Shown here piece after piece: positions 29,222 to 37,645 of a stretch of 64,000 nt of DNA. The translations under genes and the position numbers were made by a program. The notes below the pieces were generated by a model. The model was not told where the DNA came from and did no database searches. It was given only the letters and a program-made list of their open reading frames with translations. Each line of letters begins with the position of its first letter. Position 1 is the first letter of the stretch. Origin of the DNA: Colwellia sp. RSH04 (GTDB taxonomy: Bacteria; Pseudomonadota; Gammaproteobacteria; Enterobacterales; Alteromonadaceae); assembly GCF_003545765.1 (NCBI RefSeq), contig NZ_QXIO01000009.1, positions 62,001 to 126,000 of the forward strand. The letters are read 5' to 3'.

Positions 29222-30583
29222 TTACTCGACTTCTTTAAGATTATCGCCTTCAAGTTGCTCTGCTGATACAGGTTTCTTTTTCTTCACTATCATCATGTCA
29301 CCAACGTCCTCTCCTTGCAGGAAAGTTTTCTTAGTTGTCTTTTTCTGTTTTACAACTTTCTTGTTCGCTGTTTTAGTCACTGCCTTTTTATTAGGTTTAG
29401 CTTTACTCTTCTTAGGCTTAAGCCCTTTAAATTTAGCCACTAGCCCCTTTATTTGGTCAAAAGAAATAGTTTGTTGCAAAAAGGCTTCAACATTTTTAAA
29501 GCTTAACCAATCTTTTGGCCCGACAAAAGAAATAGCATCTCCCTTGCTCCCTGCTCTACCTGTTCTACCAATACGATGCACAAACTCTTCTGTATGTTTG
29601 GGCATATCAAAGTTAATAACATGAGAAACATTCACCAAATCTAAGCCACGAGAAGCTAAATCAGTCGTCACAAGAATTTTATGCTGACCTTTACTAAAGC
29701 TTTCCATTATTTGATTTCGTTGACTTTGATTCAGCTCACCACTCAACGCTACAGCATTTAAACCTTTTTCTATAAGCACAGTGGCCAATCTATCAGTGTC
29801 TTGTCTTGTCGCTGCAAATATAATGACTTGCTGATAAGATTCATTTTCAAGAACATGACCTAATAAAGCTTCTTTATGATCTAAATGATCTGCAAAGTAA
29901 AATCGTTTGGTAATATCTTTATGCTCGGTATAACCCGAATCAATCGCAATGCGTTTTGGTTTTTTCAATAAATGAGCTGCAAATTCATTTACTTGGGCAT
30001 GATCTAATGTTGCCGAAAACAACAATGTTTGGCGTTTTCTGTGATCTGCCGCTTGATTAATTTTTCTCAACTGTTCAGCAAAGCCTAAATCAAGCATTCG
30101 ATCGGCTTCATCTAAAATAAGTAACTCTAAACCATTTAAGTAAAAGTGACCTTGAGAAAGGTGATCAGCTAAGCGCCCTGGTGTCGCCACTATAAAGTGT
30201 GGATCTTTTTCTAAAACTTTAACTTGATCATTAAAATTTTCGCCACCTAAAATAAGTACTGACTTAAACTGACTACCAGACGTGAATAATCGTAATTGAC
30301 TAAATACTTGTTTAGCAAGTTCACGTGTAGGAGTTAAGATAACTACGCGAGGATCTCGTTTAGATAACGCTCTATTTCGGTTTAACCTTTGCATAGCAGG
30401 AATGAGAAATGCCAAAGTTTTACCTGAACCCGTTTTAGATGAAGCAATAAGATCATGACCTGCTATTGCAGCAGGAATAGCTTGTTGTTGAATTTCTGTT
30501 GGCTCAGTAAACCCCAAATGCTCAACGGCATTCATTAAACGCCTTTCTAAGGCGAAATCACTAAATTGCAAACGAAACTCCAA
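29222..30583 (-). CDS. DEAD-box RNA helicase, SrmB/RhlE-like
   Basis: A 453-residue helicase with all core motifs: Q motif FTEPTEIQQQAIP, motif I ASSKTGSGKT, Ia PTRELA, II LDEADRMLDLGF, III SATLD, IV-V region TTDLASRGLDL, and VI HRIGRTGRAGSKG. A lysine-rich basic tail (about residues 390-440) follows, suited to RNA binding. Domain order and tail resemble SrmB, a ribosome-assembly helicase, but subfamily cannot be fixed by eye. Walker A carries S in place of the more usual P/A before TGSGKT. Single gene on the minus strand. Confidence 0.93.
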   Translation of the reverse strand: MEFRLQFSDFALERRLMNAVEHLGFTEPTEIQQQAIPAAIAGHDLIASSKTGSGKTLAFLIPAMQRLNRNRALSKRDPRVVILTPTRELAKQVFSQLRLFTSGSQFKSVLILGGENFNDQVKVLEKDPHFIVATPGRLADHLSQGHFYLNGLELLILDEADRMLDLGFAEQLRKINQAADHRKRQTLLFSATLDHAQVNEFAAHLLKKPKRIAIDSGYTEHKDITKRFYFADHLDHKEALLGHVLENESYQQVIIFAATRQDTDRLATVLIEKGLNAVALSGELNQSQRNQIMESFSKGQHKILVTTDLASRGLDLVNVSHVINFDMPKHTEEFVHRIGRTGRAGSKGDAISFVGPKDWLSFKNVEAFLQQTISFDQIKGLVAKFKGLKPKKSKAKPNKKAVTKTANKKVVKQKKTTKKTFLQGEDVGDMMIVKKKKPVSAEQLEGDNLKEVE

Positions 30584-30686
30584 TATATCTATATAAAGTC
30601 GATATTATAGCGAATCTAAGCTAGATAAGGCTAAATATTTTGCAAAAGAATATAACCCTAATAAATATGTTCAACTTGAGTGTTTA

Positions 30687-31208
30687 TTATTCAAGTACAT
30701 CAAGACTAGCCCATTGTTCATAATTACCTGTCGATTTTTGATACTCCATCACAACTCGCCATTTTCCATTAACTTTCATTGATAAAGCTTCTAAATTAAC
30801 ATAGTGCACTGTTTTATCTCCATGCTCATCAACAAGCTCGTGATAATACATCCCCGTTTCATGAGCTGTAGAATGATCATAGATTCTTTTAGAGAAACGA
30901 AATTCAACTTTAACTTTATGTTGGCCAGATTTAACTTTATCAAAACCTGATTTCCATCGTTTAAACGCCTTATCAATATGGTAACTGGTTTCTTTTTCGC
31001 CCAAAACAAGCGTCGCATCTTGATGAAAAGCAGTACGATAACCAACAAAATCACCAGCAGCTATCGTTTTTGACATCTCTTGCCACATAGTATTTAATTC
31101 TGCTTTTATTAGCTTCTCAGCAAATGCACTTTTAGTAAGTAAAAATAAGGCCAATAAAGTTGTTGTTCTAGTCAAAACGTGTAATTGACGTACTTTAGAA
31201 ATTTGCAT
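30687..31208 (-). CDS. Secreted NTF2/SnoaL-like (DUF4440-type) protein
   Basis: A 173-residue protein with an N-terminal signal (about residues 1-30, ending AFA) and a compact alpha/beta domain with the NTF2-like pattern: MWQEMSKTIAAGDFVGYRTA, FHQDATLVLG, and the C-terminal strand KVNGKWRVVMEYQKS. Such folds bind small ligands or act as cyclases/isomerases; nothing here identifies a substrate. It lies downstream of gltX on the same strand, after gltX's terminator, and is probably transcribed alone. Confidence 0.72.
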   Translation of the reverse strand: MQISKVRQLHVLTRTTTLLALFLLTKSAFAEKLIKAELNTMWQEMSKTIAAGDFVGYRTAFHQDATLVLGEKETSYHIDKAFKRWKSGFDKVKSGQHKVKVEFRFSKRIYDHSTAHETGMYYHELVDEHGDKTVHYVNLEALSMKVNGKWRVVMEYQKSTGNYEQWASLDVLE

Positions 31209-31278
31209 GTATTCTAAATCCTATTAATGTTAAAACGCAAAAAAAGAATACAATATACACTGCTTGTTACACATAAAA

Positions 31279-31304
31279 AAGCCACTGTATTTTTACAGTG
31301 GCTT
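31279..31304 (-). terminator. Rho-independent terminator of gltX
   Basis: Arms AAGCCACTGTA and TACAGTGGCTT around a four-base loop; on the minus strand the stem is followed by TTTTTT. It lies 26 bases past the gltX stop. Confidence 0.9.
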
Positions 31305-31329
31305 CTACGCAGAATTAACTCAGCTCAAG

Positions 31330-32742
31330 TTAGCTGCTAGCAATGCGCTCTTCTACAAGAGCTAAAGCAAGATCTATTCGCGCTAAAACTTTATCTTTAT
31401 CGAGTAAAGCTAAAGTCACATCAAGGGAAGGTGAATTTCCACCGCCTGTGGCTGCTACTCTTAGTGGCATACCAACTTTCCCCATGCCAACATCTAACTC
31501 TTCAGCAGTGGCGTTTATTGCTTCATGAATAGCATCGGCTTGCCAGTTTTCCAGCGCTGATAGTTTTTGTTTCACTAATTGTAATGGCTCTTTTGCGACA
31601 CCACGTAAGTGCTTTTTAGCCGCTTTTGCATCAAATTCACTAAAGTCTTGATAAAAATAGCTAGAAATTTCTGCCATTTCTTTTAATGTTTTAACACGAT
31701 CCGCTTGAACTTTAACAATTTCAGCGAGTGCTGGACCATTTTCAGTTTGTATTCCTTGATCATTCATGTGCCATGCTAAATGCTCAGCGACATAAGCTGG
31801 ATCCATTGTTTTCATATAATGCTGATTAACCCAAATAAGTTTTTCAGTATTAAAGCCTGAAGGTGCACGGTTACAGTCTTTTAAATCAAACAGCTCAATC
31901 ATTTCATCACGAGAAAAAATTTCTTGGTCGCCATGTGACCAACCTAAACGGACTAAATAATTTAATAGTGCTTCAGGTAAGTAACCGTCATCACGATATT
32001 GCATAACACTAACCGCACCATGGCGTTTAGATAAACGTTTGCCGTCATCACCTAAAATCATTGGAATATGAGCATATTCAGGAACGTCTGCACCAAGCGC
32101 TTTTAAAATATTAATTTGTTTAGGGGTATTAGAGATATGATCATCACCGCGGACAACATGAGAAACTTTCATATCCCAGTCATCAACAACAACAGTTAAG
32201 TTATATGTTGGAGAGCCGTCAGAACGCGCGATAATTAAATCATCTAACTGTTCGTTACTAATAGTAATGTCACCTTTGACCATGTCCTTGATAATAACAT
32301 CACCCTCAAGCGGGTTTTTAAAACGAATAACATAAGGTTCATTTTCAGGGTGATCCGTACGATCACGCCACAAACCATTATACTTTTCGATTTCACCTTT
32401 TTCTTTTGCCGCTTCACGCATCGCTTCAACTTCTTCTGCGCTACAGTAACAGCGGTAAGCATTGCCTGATTCAAGTAATTGGTCGATAACTTCTTTGTAT
32501 CTATCGAAACGCTTAGTTTGAAAATATGGACCGTGAGTCCAAGCTAAGTTCAACCAATTCATGCCGTCCATGATGGCATCAACAGATGCCTGAGTTGAAC
32601 GTTCTAAATCAGTATCTTCAATACGAAGAATAAAGTCTCCACCATTTTTCTGTGCATATAACCAGCTATATAAAGCGGTACGAGCACCACCAACATGGAG
32701 GTAACCAGTAGGGCTAGGAGCGAAACGAGTTGTTAAAGTCAT
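31330..32742 (-). CDS. gltX: Glutamyl-tRNA synthetase
   Basis: A 470-residue class I synthetase. The HIGH-type motif is in [20 protein letters not shown] at residues 6-25 and the KMSKS-type motif is [12 protein letters not shown] near residue 240. [12 protein letters not shown] segment follows in the zinc region (CYC near residue 98). Length and order are those of GluRS that charges tRNA-Glu. It is divergent from the tRNA-Val cluster. Confidence 0.97.
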   Translation of the reverse strand: MTLTTRFAPSPTGYLHVGGARTALYSWLYAQKNGGDFILRIEDTDLERSTQASVDAIMDGMNWLNLAWTHGPYFQTKRFDRYKEVIDQLLESGNAYRCYCSAEEVEAMREAAKEKGEIEKYNGLWRDRTDHPENEPYVIRFKNPLEGDVIIKDMVKGDITISNEQLDDLIIARSDGSPTYNLTVVVDDWDMKVSHVVRGDDHISNTPKQINILKALGADVPEYAHIPMILGDDGKRLSKRHGAVSVMQYRDDGYLPEALLNYLVRLGWSHGDQEIFSRDEMIELFDLKDCNRAPSGFNTEKLIWVNQHYMKTMDPAYVAEHLAWHMNDQGIQTENGPALAEIVKVQADRVKTLKEMAEISSYFYQDFSEFDAKAAKKHLRGVAKEPLQLVKQKLSALENWQADAIHEAINATAEELDVGMGKVGMPLRVAATGGGNSPSLDVTLALLDKDKVLARIDLALALVEERIASS

Positions 32743-32995
32743 AAGAGTCTCAAATATAAAGACTAAATGAAGGTAAATTCATTTAGTAAAGTATTGGCTT
32801 AAAATTTTGCGCATTTTATCACTGTGATCAGCTTAATTCACCTACTAGATGAAATTAACTCCTAACTGCCCCATTATTATTTATTCAAATAATTCGATTA
32901 CATTAAAATGATGAATGCAAAACCACCGTATTGCCCAAAAATAAAACAAACGTTAAAAACATTGAAAAAAAATACCTTATTTACTTGTTTTTCGG

Positions 32996-33023
32996 TTGAC
33001 AGCTTTACTGATCTGCCTATAAT
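32996..33023 (+). promoter_or_regulatory. Sigma-70 promoter of the tRNA-Val cluster
   Basis: A perfect -35 TTGACA (32996-33001) and perfect -10 TATAAT (33018-33023) are separated by 16 bases. The following ACGCCCCCAC is a GC-rich discriminator as found at stringently controlled stable-RNA promoters. The first tRNA begins 17 bases beyond the -10. The remainder of the gap 32743-33039 holds only AT-rich sequence that may act as an UP region. Confidence 0.9.
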
Positions 33024-33039
33024 ACGCCCCCACAGAGAC

Positions 33040-33115
33040 GGACGATTAGCTCAGTTGGGAGAGCACCGCCCTTACAAGGCGGGGGTCACTGGTTCAAGCC
33101 CAGTATCGTCCACCA
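33040..33115 (+). tRNA. tRNA-Val (UAC), copy 1
   Basis: 76 bases including encoded CCA. Acceptor GGACGAT pairs with ATCGTCC; the anticodon loop CTTACAA between CCGCC and GGCGG gives UAC. T-loop TTCAAGC present. First of six identical genes. Confidence 0.98.
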
Positions 33116-33145
33116 TCTTTTTCCATAAAGATGTAAAACTCTAAT

Positions 33146-33221
33146 GGACGATTAGCTCAGTTGGGAGAGCACCGCCCTTACAAGGCGGGGGTCACTGGTT
33201 CAAGCCCAGTATCGTCCACCA
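33146..33221 (+). tRNA. tRNA-Val (UAC), copy 2
   Basis: Identical to copy 1, 30 bases downstream. The spacer contains a 6-bp hairpin ATCTTT/AAAGAT, probably a processing signal. Confidence 0.98.
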
Positions 33222-33251
33222 TCTTTTTCCATAAAGATGTAAAACTCTAAT

Positions 33252-33327
33252 GGACGATTAGCTCAGTTGGGAGAGCACCGCCCTTACAAGGCGGGGGTCA
33301 CTGGTTCAAGCCCAGTATCGTCCACCA
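33252..33327 (+). tRNA. tRNA-Val (UAC), copy 3
   Basis: Identical sequence; the spacer before it is the same as the spacer between copies 1 and 2. Confidence 0.98.
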
Positions 33328-33358
33328 CTTCTATGTCATATAGAAGCAAAACTAAAAT

Positions 33359-33434
33359 GGACGATTAGCTCAGTTGGGAGAGCACCGCCCTTACAAGGCG
33401 GGGGTCACTGGTTCAAGCCCAGTATCGTCCACCA
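33359..33434 (+). tRNA. tRNA-Val (UAC), copy 4
   Basis: Identical sequence; from here the spacers are a different 31-base type with hairpin CTTCTAT/ATAGAAG. Confidence 0.98.
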
Positions 33435-33465
33435 CTTCTATGTCATATAGAAGCAAAACTAAAAT

Positions 33466-33541
33466 GGACGATTAGCTCAGTTGGGAGAGCACCGCCCTTA
33501 CAAGGCGGGGGTCACTGGTTCAAGCCCAGTATCGTCCACCA
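33466..33541 (+). tRNA. tRNA-Val (UAC), copy 5
   Basis: Identical sequence; second spacer of the CTTCTAT type precedes it. Confidence 0.98.
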
Positions 33542-33572
33542 CTTCTATGCCATATAGAAGCAAAACTAAAAT

Positions 33573-33648
33573 GGACGATTAGCTCAGTTGGGAGAGCACC
33601 GCCCTTACAAGGCGGGGGTCACTGGTTCAAGCCCAGTATCGTCCACCA
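33573..33648 (+). tRNA. tRNA-Val (UAC), copy 6
   Basis: Last full copy, identical sequence. Its 3' part (from 33626) is also the beginning of the first 136-base downstream repeat. Confidence 0.98.
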
Positions 33649-34230
33649 TCTTTATTTCATCTATAGCAACTATTATCTTAATTTCATTCTAGTTTTATCT
33701 CAATAAAGCACACTATAGTGAAAGCACCTTCTGTTCTTTACAACCCGCACCGTATCACTAATTCAAGCCCAGTATCGTCCACCATCTTTATTTCATCTAT
33801 AGCAACTATTATCTTAATTTCATTCTAGTTTTATCTCAATAAAGCACACTATAGTGAAAGCACCTTCTGTTCTTTACAACCCGCACCGTATCACTAATTC
33901 AAGCCCAGTATCGTCCACCATCTTTATTTCATCTATAGCAACTATTATCTTAATTTCATTCTAGTTTTATCTCAATAAAGCACACTATAGTGAAAGCACC
34001 TTCTGTTCTTTACAACCCGCACCGTATCACTAATTCAAGCCCAGTATCGTCCACCATCTTAATGCATTTCATGTAACATTCTAGCTAAAACACACCTTCT
34101 CCTCTTTACAACCGCACCGTATCAATGATTCAAGCCTGCATTTATAGTAATGTCTGCCTCCTTTATTTTTACACCTACTCCCCAATTTCATCTGAAATTC
34201 AAAGTGAAAACCACCTTCTGTTCTTTATAA
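33626..34230 (+). repeat. 136-bp tandem repeats seeded by the tRNA-Val 3' end
   Basis: Three apparently identical 136-base units start at 33626, 33762 and 33898. Each begins with the 23-base 3' end of tRNA-Val (TTCAAGCCCAGT through the encoded CCA) and continues with 113 bases of non-tRNA sequence containing CACTATAGTG and CCTTCTGTTCTTTACAAC. A shortened, diverged unit follows at 34034-34128 and a strongly decayed one at 34129-34230, where an IS interrupts it. The repeat joints carry TCACTAATTCAAG where the tRNA has TCACTGGTTCAAG. No coding frame is maintained, since 136 is not a multiple of three. Confidence 0.95.
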
Positions 34231-35433
34231 CAGGGCAAGATCATACTTTTACTTGCCCTACCTAACCGATTTATGATCAAATCTAGTCCTTTAGGCTAGG
34301 CTATGTCATTTATCAAACATTTCGATAACCTTGAGGACACTCGTTCTCACATTAATAAAAAGCACGAACTACTCGATATCATCTTCCTAACCGTCGTCGC
34401 AATACTATCAGGTGCAGAAGGCTGGAAAGACATCAAACAGTTTGGTGACAGTAAATTAGAATGGCTGAGAAAGTTCAGAGATTTTGAAGCTGGTATTCCT
34501 GTCGATGACACCATAGCTCGTATTATTAGTGCTATAGAGCCAACTGCATTGCTAAGCTGCTTTATGAGTTGGGTTAACGAAATACGAGAGAGCAATGGTC
34601 AATCAATTATTGCCTTTGATGGTAAAACGCTTCGTCACTCATTCGACGGTGATAGAAAAACTGCCCTGCACAGTGTTTCAGCTTATGCTGTTGAGCAAGG
34701 GTTAGTCCTTGCGCAATGTAAATCACTGAGTAAGAAAAATGAAGTATCCACCGTAATGGAGCTCATCGAACTACTAGAGCTCAAAGGTAATGTCATTACA
34801 GCCGACGCAATGCATTGTTTAAAGAAAGTAACAAAAGCTATCGATAAGAAAGATGGGGACTATGCGCTACAAGTAAAGAATAATCAGGGGAAACTATCGA
34901 ATGAAATTAAAGCGTACTTCCACAAAATTCGCCGCGATGAGCCTCAGTTAATTGACTCTAATACCTTAGAGCTCACTAATGATGGTCATGGTCGCATTGA
35001 ACATAGGCAATACGTTCAACTTCCGGTCACTGATTGGCTAAGCCAAAGAGAAGGTTGGAGTAAGTTAAACTCTGTCATTGAAGTGACTAGAAAACGGTAT
35101 ATCAATGAAGCCGAAAGCTCTGAGACGGCTTATTATATTAGTTCATTAGAGATTGACCTGCCACGAATAGCCAAAGTCATTCGAAGTCATTGGGCAATAG
35201 AGAATTCATCACACTGGGTATTAGATGTCACATTTAAAGAAGATGAGTCGCGTATTCGTCGGGGTGATGCCCCTGAGAATATGGCTACCTTCAGACGTTT
35301 TGCTATGAACCTTGCCCGCTTGAGTTCGATTAAGGACAGTATAAAAGGTAAATTAAAACGGGCAGCTTGGTCTGATGACGTTCGAGAGTAACTTATTTTT
35401 GGTTAAAATTCATTCAAGTATGATTCTGCCCTG
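34231..35433 (+). mobile_element. ISAs1-family insertion sequence, complete with 10-bp target duplication
   Basis: Ends CAGGGCAAGATCATACTT (34231-34248) and the reverse complement of the right end (CAGGGCAGAATCATACTT, 35416-35433) match at 16 of 18 positions. Direct repeats TTCTTTATAA flank both sides (34221-34230, 35434-35443). Length 1203 bases with one intact transposase gene. The sharp ends and intact gene suggest a recent insertion. Confidence 0.93.
34303..35391 (+). CDS. ISAs1-family (H-repeat type) transposase
   Basis: A 362-residue DDE transposase. The N-terminal FDNLEDTRSHINKKHELLDI and VDDTIARIISAI region, IAFDGKTLRHSFDGD (first Asp), VITADAMHC (second Asp) and the late HWAIENSSHWVLDVTFKEDE (Glu region) are typical of ISAs1/H-repeat transposases. 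Reading frame is intact from start to stop within matched inverted repeats, so the element may be active. Confidence 0.94.
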   Translation: MSFIKHFDNLEDTRSHINKKHELLDIIFLTVVAILSGAEGWKDIKQFGDSKLEWLRKFRDFEAGIPVDDTIARIISAIEPTALLSCFMSWVNEIRESNGQSIIAFDGKTLRHSFDGDRKTALHSVSAYAVEQGLVLAQCKSLSKKNEVSTVMELIELLELKGNVITADAMHCLKKVTKAIDKKDGDYALQVKNNQGKLSNEIKAYFHKIRRDEPQLIDSNTLELTNDGHGRIEHRQYVQLPVTDWLSQREGWSKLNSVIEVTRKRYINEAESSETAYYISSLEIDLPRIAKVIRSHWAIENSSHWVLDVTFKEDESRIRRGDAPENMATFRRFAMNLARLSSIKDSIKGKLKRAAWSDDVRE

Positions 35434-35523
35434 TTCTTTATAAGAATTTTTGAGCTTAAAATATTCTGCTCAACGCTATTAACTGTTAATATTCCACTTC
35501 ACAAATCAATAAGAATACTATTT

Positions 35524-35937
35524 ATGTCAGAACAAGAATTAATAATAGAATTAGACCAACAGCCCATTGAATTATATAAATTACTTAAAATTGCTGATTT
35601 AGTCTCTGGTGGCGGTGAAGCTAAGGTAGTGATCAGTGAAGGCTATGTCTTTTTAAATGGCGAAGTCGAGTACCAAAAAAGAAAGAAAGTATATCATCAA
35701 GATATTATCGAGTTTAATGGTAACGTTTTACATATTGAAGTAAATGAAAACCTGTCTTTAGCTCAAGAGGAGTCTGACGAACAAACTGATGTTGAAGTCG
35801 CTTCTAAAGACGAGCACAATATTTCACCATCAAAAAAACAAAAACAAAATGAAGCAACACGAATTGAAAAGAACACTAGTGCTTCGGAACTCAAAAGCAC
35901 CAGTGGTGGTAGAAAGAGACGACCAATTTCATTTTAA
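35524..35937 (+). CDS. S4-domain RNA-binding protein, YbcJ-like, with basic tail
   Basis: A 137-residue protein. Residues ~12-70 are an S4-like fold: YKLLKIADLVSGGGEAKVVI followed by SEGYVFLNGEVEYQKRKK, matching YbcJ-type small RNA-binding proteins. A polar linker and C-terminal tail GGRKRRPISF extend it beyond the ~70-residue E. coli protein. Likely binds structured RNA or ribosome intermediates. Starts 80 bases after the IS target duplication and converges on the GNAT gene, 13 bases apart. Confidence 0.87.
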   Translation: MSEQELIIELDQQPIELYKLLKIADLVSGGGEAKVVISEGYVFLNGEVEYQKRKKVYHQDIIEFNGNVLHIEVNENLSLAQEESDEQTDVEVASKDEHNISPSKKQKQNEATRIEKNTSASELKSTSGGRKRRPISF

Positions 35938-35950
35938 ACCATTACTTTTT

Positions 35951-36436
35951 CTAAGAGATTTTTTTCTCCCAAAACATCGCTTTGCCCATTTTTTCATCAA
36001 GTTCATAACCAGCAAAACCAAGTTTTTTATAAGCATTTTGAGCAACAACGTTACCTTCAAGTACTTCTAAGGTTAATTTACAGCACCCTTTGGCTTTTGC
36101 TAATTCTTCAACTTTTGAAAATAGAAGGCCGCTTATACCTAACCCTCTAAATTCAGGTAGCACACCACAATCATGAATATTAATCAGCGGTTTACATTTG
36201 AACGTTGAAAAACCTTCAACACAATTAATTATACCTGCGGGTTTATTATCGACATAACATAATATAGAGAACACATCAGAGCGCTTAGCTAGAGTAGTCA
36301 CTAAATTTTTTTTCACATATTCTGCTAGCTCTTCTCCTCCGCCCATTGGATCTAAGGCATAAGCATTTAATAACATAACTAAATCTGTAGCATGTTGTTC
36401 ATTTTGATAATCAGCTTGGATTAATTCAATTGCCAT
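35951..36436 (-). CDS. GNAT-family N-acetyltransferase
   Basis: A 161-residue protein with the GNAT acetyl-CoA-binding motif A in CGVLPEFRGLGISGLLFSKV near residue 95 and motif B NVVAQNAYKKLGF near residue 135. It transfers an acetyl group from acetyl-CoA to an amine; the substrate is not evident. Single gene, convergent with the S4 protein. Confidence 0.88.
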   Translation of the reverse strand: MAIELIQADYQNEQHATDLVMLLNAYALDPMGGGEELAEYVKKNLVTTLAKRSDVFSILCYVDNKPAGIINCVEGFSTFKCKPLINIHDCGVLPEFRGLGISGLLFSKVEELAKAKGCCKLTLEVLEGNVVAQNAYKKLGFAGYELDEKMGKAMFWEKKIS

Positions 36437-36505
36437 AGAGGCTCCTTCAAAACAAAATATTAGGTGAACTTTTCAATTTACAATTAAGCACACTATACTC
36501 TAAAA

Positions 36506-37504
36506 ATGAGTGATAAAAAGCAAACCTGTCAATATAAAGACCCTGAAAATACGGATCATTCATCATTTTACTGTACGGAAGCAGCCACCAGTTCAGGTTA
36601 TTGTTTTTGGCATGATAAAACTATCGATAAATCAACACCTGACATTAAAGGTAAACTAGAGCTGCACGCAAAAAATGGCGGTATGCTGCGTGGTATTCAG
36701 TTAAGTCAATCGCAACTAGAGGGTATCGATCTTGTAAACCATGGTAAAAAAGAGGGTTATGATTTCTCTTATGCTGACTTTTACCATGCAAACTTAAAAA
36801 ATGGTCACTTATTTAATATTAACTTAACCAATGCCAGTCTAATGAAGGCCGATTTGCGAGACTCTAATTTGAACTGTGCAAATCTAGAAAAAACCAATAT
36901 GTTGGGCGTAAAGTGGTCTGGCAGTAAATTTGAAAATGTTAAAATAGGTACGAAACTTAAGCAAGAATTTGATGCAAAAACCGCTCAAATCAACAAAGAT
37001 ATACCGTCATCAATTGATTATTTAGAACAAGCAGAAGAAATTTATCGTGACCTAAGAAAGCACGCAGAGCGTGAAGGTATCTTTAGCTTATCAGGCTTTT
37101 TCATTCAAAAAGAATTAACAATGAGGCGATTGCAGTTACCTCGTTATAGTATGGCTAGGTTTCTATCTAAAATAGTCGATATTTTTTGTGGATATGGAGA
37201 AGCACCATTAAGAATCATTGGCTTATCTATCATCATAATTATCCTTTGCGCCATTATGTATTCGTTTACTGGACTAAATTACCAAGATACCATCCAAACC
37301 ATTAGCAGTGAGCAAAGTTTACAACAAAATATACATTTCTTTTTGTCTTCTCTTTATTACTCCGTAGTGACCTTTACCACACTAGGCTATGGCGATTTTA
37401 CTCCGGTAGGTTTATCGCGTGCTATTGCAGCAATTGAAGCTTTTACGGGTAGTTTCACTATAGCCTTATTTGTCGTCGTTTTTGTCAAAAAAATGACCAG
37501 GTAA
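36506..37504 (+). CDS. Two-TM potassium channel with pentapeptide repeats and Cys/His N-terminus
   Basis: A 332-residue protein. Residues 1-40 contain CQYKD..., FYCTEA and GYCFWHD, a Cys/His cluster that may bind metal. Residues ~70-145 are pentapeptide repeats (LKNGHLFNINLTNASLMKAD, then LRDSNLNCANLEKTNM). A linker leads to two membrane spans (about 240-262 and 302-328) around a pore helix with the selectivity filter TTLGYGDFTPVG. It is likely a K+ channel with a cytoplasmic sensing part. The ligand is unknown. Confidence 0.88.
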   Translation: MSDKKQTCQYKDPENTDHSSFYCTEAATSSGYCFWHDKTIDKSTPDIKGKLELHAKNGGMLRGIQLSQSQLEGIDLVNHGKKEGYDFSYADFYHANLKNGHLFNINLTNASLMKADLRDSNLNCANLEKTNMLGVKWSGSKFENVKIGTKLKQEFDAKTAQINKDIPSSIDYLEQAEEIYRDLRKHAEREGIFSLSGFFIQKELTMRRLQLPRYSMARFLSKIVDIFCGYGEAPLRIIGLSIIIIILCAIMYSFTGLNYQDTIQTISSEQSLQQNIHFFLSSLYYSVVTFTTLGYGDFTPVGLSRAIAAIEAFTGSFTIALFVVVFVKKMTR

Positions 37505-37645
37505 GTTTTTAAAAGGTTTATCATTTAACTCTTTTATATGAACATTATTTTTTTAATATCTTTGATAATAGTTCTTCTGCTAAATACTAAGCCCTGATAG
37601 AATAGCGCCATTATTATCAATGCCATATTACGGAATTTTTGTTCA

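Noticed and set aside
32908..33144. 78-residue plus-strand frame
   Set aside because: It runs through the promoter and the first tRNA-Val gene, so it is a chance frame.
33040..33648. Regular repeats with 30-31 base spacers, resembling a CRISPR array
   Set aside because: The 76-base units fold as tRNA-Val with anticodon UAC and encoded CCA, and the spacers are two near-identical types, not unique sequences.
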